A stretch of DNA of 7,966 nt, taken from contig SKYZ01000393.1 in NCBI GenBank assembly GCA_007127625.1, positions 1-7,966 of the forward strand, in the 5' to 3' direction. Positions 6,671 through 7,966 of this stretch are shown one piece after another. Positions within the stretch are counted from its first letter, which is position 1. Every line of letters starts with the position of its first letter. The DNA is from Aquisalimonas sp. Its GTDB lineage: Bacteria; Pseudomonadota; Gammaproteobacteria; Nitrococcales; Aquisalimonadaceae. A program made the translations under genes and the position numbers. The notes under the pieces were generated by a model. The model was not told the origin of the DNA, did not search any database, and saw nothing but the letters and a program-made list of their open reading frames with translations.

Positions 6671-7966
6671 CCCCACTGATCCCCGGCTGGCTGCGTGGCT
6701 ACGGCCGCAGCCAGCTTCCCGGGGACCTGGTCGCCGCCCTGGTGGTGACCATGCTGCTGGTGCCCCAGGGGCTGGCCTACGCGGCGCTGGCCGGACTGCC
6801 GCCTCAGCTGGGCCTGTACGCAAGCCTCGCGCCCCTGGTGGCGTATGCGGTGCTGGGATCCTCGATGGTCATGTCCGTGGGGCCGGTGGCAGTGGCGTCC
6901 CTGATGACCGCATCGGCGCTGGCGCCCCTGGCCACACCGGGGAGCCCCGAGTACATCGCCGGCGCCATTCTCCTGGCCCTGCTGTCCGGCTTGATGCTGT
7001 TCGCCTTCGGCATGCTGCGCATGGGGAATCTTGCCCGCCTGCTCAGTCACCCGGTGGTCAGCGGCTTCATCTCGGGGGCTGCACTGCTGATCGTCATCGG
7101 TCAACTTCGGCCTCTGCTTGGCGTGGACGCGGAGGGACAGACGGCGCGGGAACTGCTTGCCAGTCTGGCCGTTTCGATTCCCGAGATGAATCCACTGGCT
7201 GTGGCCATCGGCGGCAGTGTCCTGCTGCTGCTGTTTGCTGCACGCGCATATCTGCCCTCTCTGTTGCAGGCGCTGGGGGCGAGTGCGGATGCATCGGCGC
7301 TGCTGGCCCGGCTGGCACCCATGGTGGCCGTGCTTGCGGCCGCGGGGGCAGTGGCCGTTCTGGGCCTGGAGAACCGCCTCGAAGTGGTGGGTCCGTTGCC
7401 GGCGGGGTTGCCTGTGTTGGTATGGCCCGAACTGGATCCGGGCATGATCCGGCAGTTGTTGTTGCCGGCGCTGGTCATCGGCCTGATCGGCTTCGTCGAG
7501 AGCGTCGCCATTGCCCAGGCCTTCGCCCGGAAGCGCGGCCAACGCATCGATCCGGACGCCGAGCTGCGCGGGCTGGGTGCGGCCAACGTGGTCAGCGCGT
7601 TCTCCGGTGCCTTTCCCGTCACGGGAGGTTTCTCGCGCACGGCGGTGAATGCCGATGCCGGCGCACGAACGCCTCTTGCGGGCGTTTTCGCAGCGTTCAT
7701 GATCGCCCTGGTGCTGCTCTTCGCCACCGGCTTGTTCCGTGCTCTCCCCATGACCGTCCTGGCGGCGGTGATCATCGTGGCCGCCATCGGGCTGGTGGAC
7801 TGGTCCGGACTGCGGCGCGTCTGGCGCCATGATCGCGCCGAGGGGCTGGCCTTTGCGGGGACGGCGGTGGGCGTGCTCGCCCTGGGTGTGGAGTGGGGCG
7901 TGATCACGGGTGTGGCTCTTTCCCTGGTGCCGCTGGTCTGGCGTGTCAGCCATCCCCACCTGGCGG
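6667..7966 (+). CDS. SulP-family (SLC26-type) inorganic anion permease, C-terminus outside window
   Basis: Inner-membrane anion transporter; 433 residues are present and the usual length is 480-600. TM1 carries the SulP signature VPQGLAYAALAGLPPQLGLY (32-51). The TM3 region reads GSSMVMSVGPVAVASLM (64-80); these two half-helices normally frame the anion site. E278 in GFVESVAIAQAFA and the motif from N307 to N328 (SGAFPVTGGFSRTAVN) are the conserved second-repeat elements. The fold therefore reaches the last membrane segments, but whether a C-terminal STAS regulatory domain follows cannot be seen. The ATG overlaps the stop of the previous gene (ATGA) and has only a poor ribosome site, so it is probably translated by re-initiation. 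Candidate substrates are sulfate, sulfite or bicarbonate; the company of two sulfur-compound transporters favours a sulfur oxyanion. Family certain, substrate inferred. Confidence 0.94.
   Translation, partial: MTPLIPGWLRGYGRSQLPGDLVAALVVTMLLVPQGLAYAALAGLPPQLGLYASLAPLVAYAVLGSSMVMSVGPVAVASLMTASALAPLATPGSPEYIAGAILLALLSGLMLFAFGMLRMGNLARLLSHPVVSGFISGAALLIVIGQLRPLLGVDAEGQTARELLASLAVSIPEMNPLAVAIGGSVLLLLFAARAYLPSLLQALGASADASALLARLAPMVAVLAAAGAVAVLGLENRLEVVGPLPAGLPVLVWPELDPGMIRQLLLPALVIGLIGFVESVAIAQAFARKRGQRIDPDAELRGLGAANVVSAFSGAFPVTGGFSRTAVNADAGARTPLAGVFAAFMIALVLLFATGLFRALPMTVLAAVIIVAAIGLVDWSGLRRVWRHDRAEGLAFAGTAVGVLALGVEWGVITGVALSLVPLVWRVSHPHLA

Noticed and set aside
6426..7832. Plus-strand open frame of 468 codons overlapping PmpB-like and SulP genes
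   Set aside because: Out of frame with both genuine genes; Gly/Arg/Cys-rich translation with no membrane segments or motifs.
6154..7959. Minus-strand open frame of 601 codons opposite YeeE/YedE and SulP
   Set aside because: Crosses three real plus-strand genes, low-complexity composition, no motif; a shadow frame.

Overview
The window is GC-rich chromosomal DNA with dense genes, short intergenic gaps and Shine-Dalgarno starts. It looks like a gammaproteobacterium, plausibly a halophilic or haloalkaliphilic sulfur-oxidising one (Ectothiorhodospiraceae- or Halomonadaceae-like). This is inferred from the gene set: a betaine-type BCCT transporter, an RND pump, and a YeeE/YedE plus SulP sulfur-anion transport operon. 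The sequence alone does not fix the taxon. No RNA genes, insertion sequences, CRISPR arrays or tRNAs were found.

Layout. (1) Bases 1-1045, minus strand: the N-terminal 348 residues of a BCCT-family compatible-solute transporter, whose C-terminus lies beyond the left edge. (2) Bases 1046-1316: a 271-base divergent intergenic region that should hold promoters for both directions, although neither has a convincing consensus. (3) Bases 1317-5703, plus strand: a two-gene efflux operon, an HlyD/AcrA-type periplasmic adaptor followed 7 bases later by an HAE1-type RND permease. No outer-membrane channel or regulator is encoded with them. (4) Bases 5704-5805: a short, strikingly AT-rich control region with a perfect TATAAT box, a perfect 12-base palindrome, a second imperfect palindrome over the -10 box, and a perfect 9-bp GC hairpin. 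(5) Bases 5806-7966, plus strand: a tightly packed operon of two half-size YeeE/YedE (PmpA/PmpB-like) membrane proteins and a SulP-family anion permease. The last two overlap by ATGA, and the permease runs off the right edge.

How the genes work together. The adaptor and permease should form a proton-driven tripartite exporter with a TolC-like channel encoded elsewhere. The YeeE/YedE pair together resembles one full-length thiosulfate/sulfur transporter split in two. Coupled to SulP, it suggests import of a reduced sulfur species combined with sulfate or sulfite movement, under a dedicated and probably repressor-controlled promoter. All genes belong to known families. The most unusual points are the proton-relay substitutions in the RND permease (Asp-Asn in TM4 and Asn-Asn in TM10) and the compact palindrome/promoter/5'-hairpin unit ahead of the sulfur operon.
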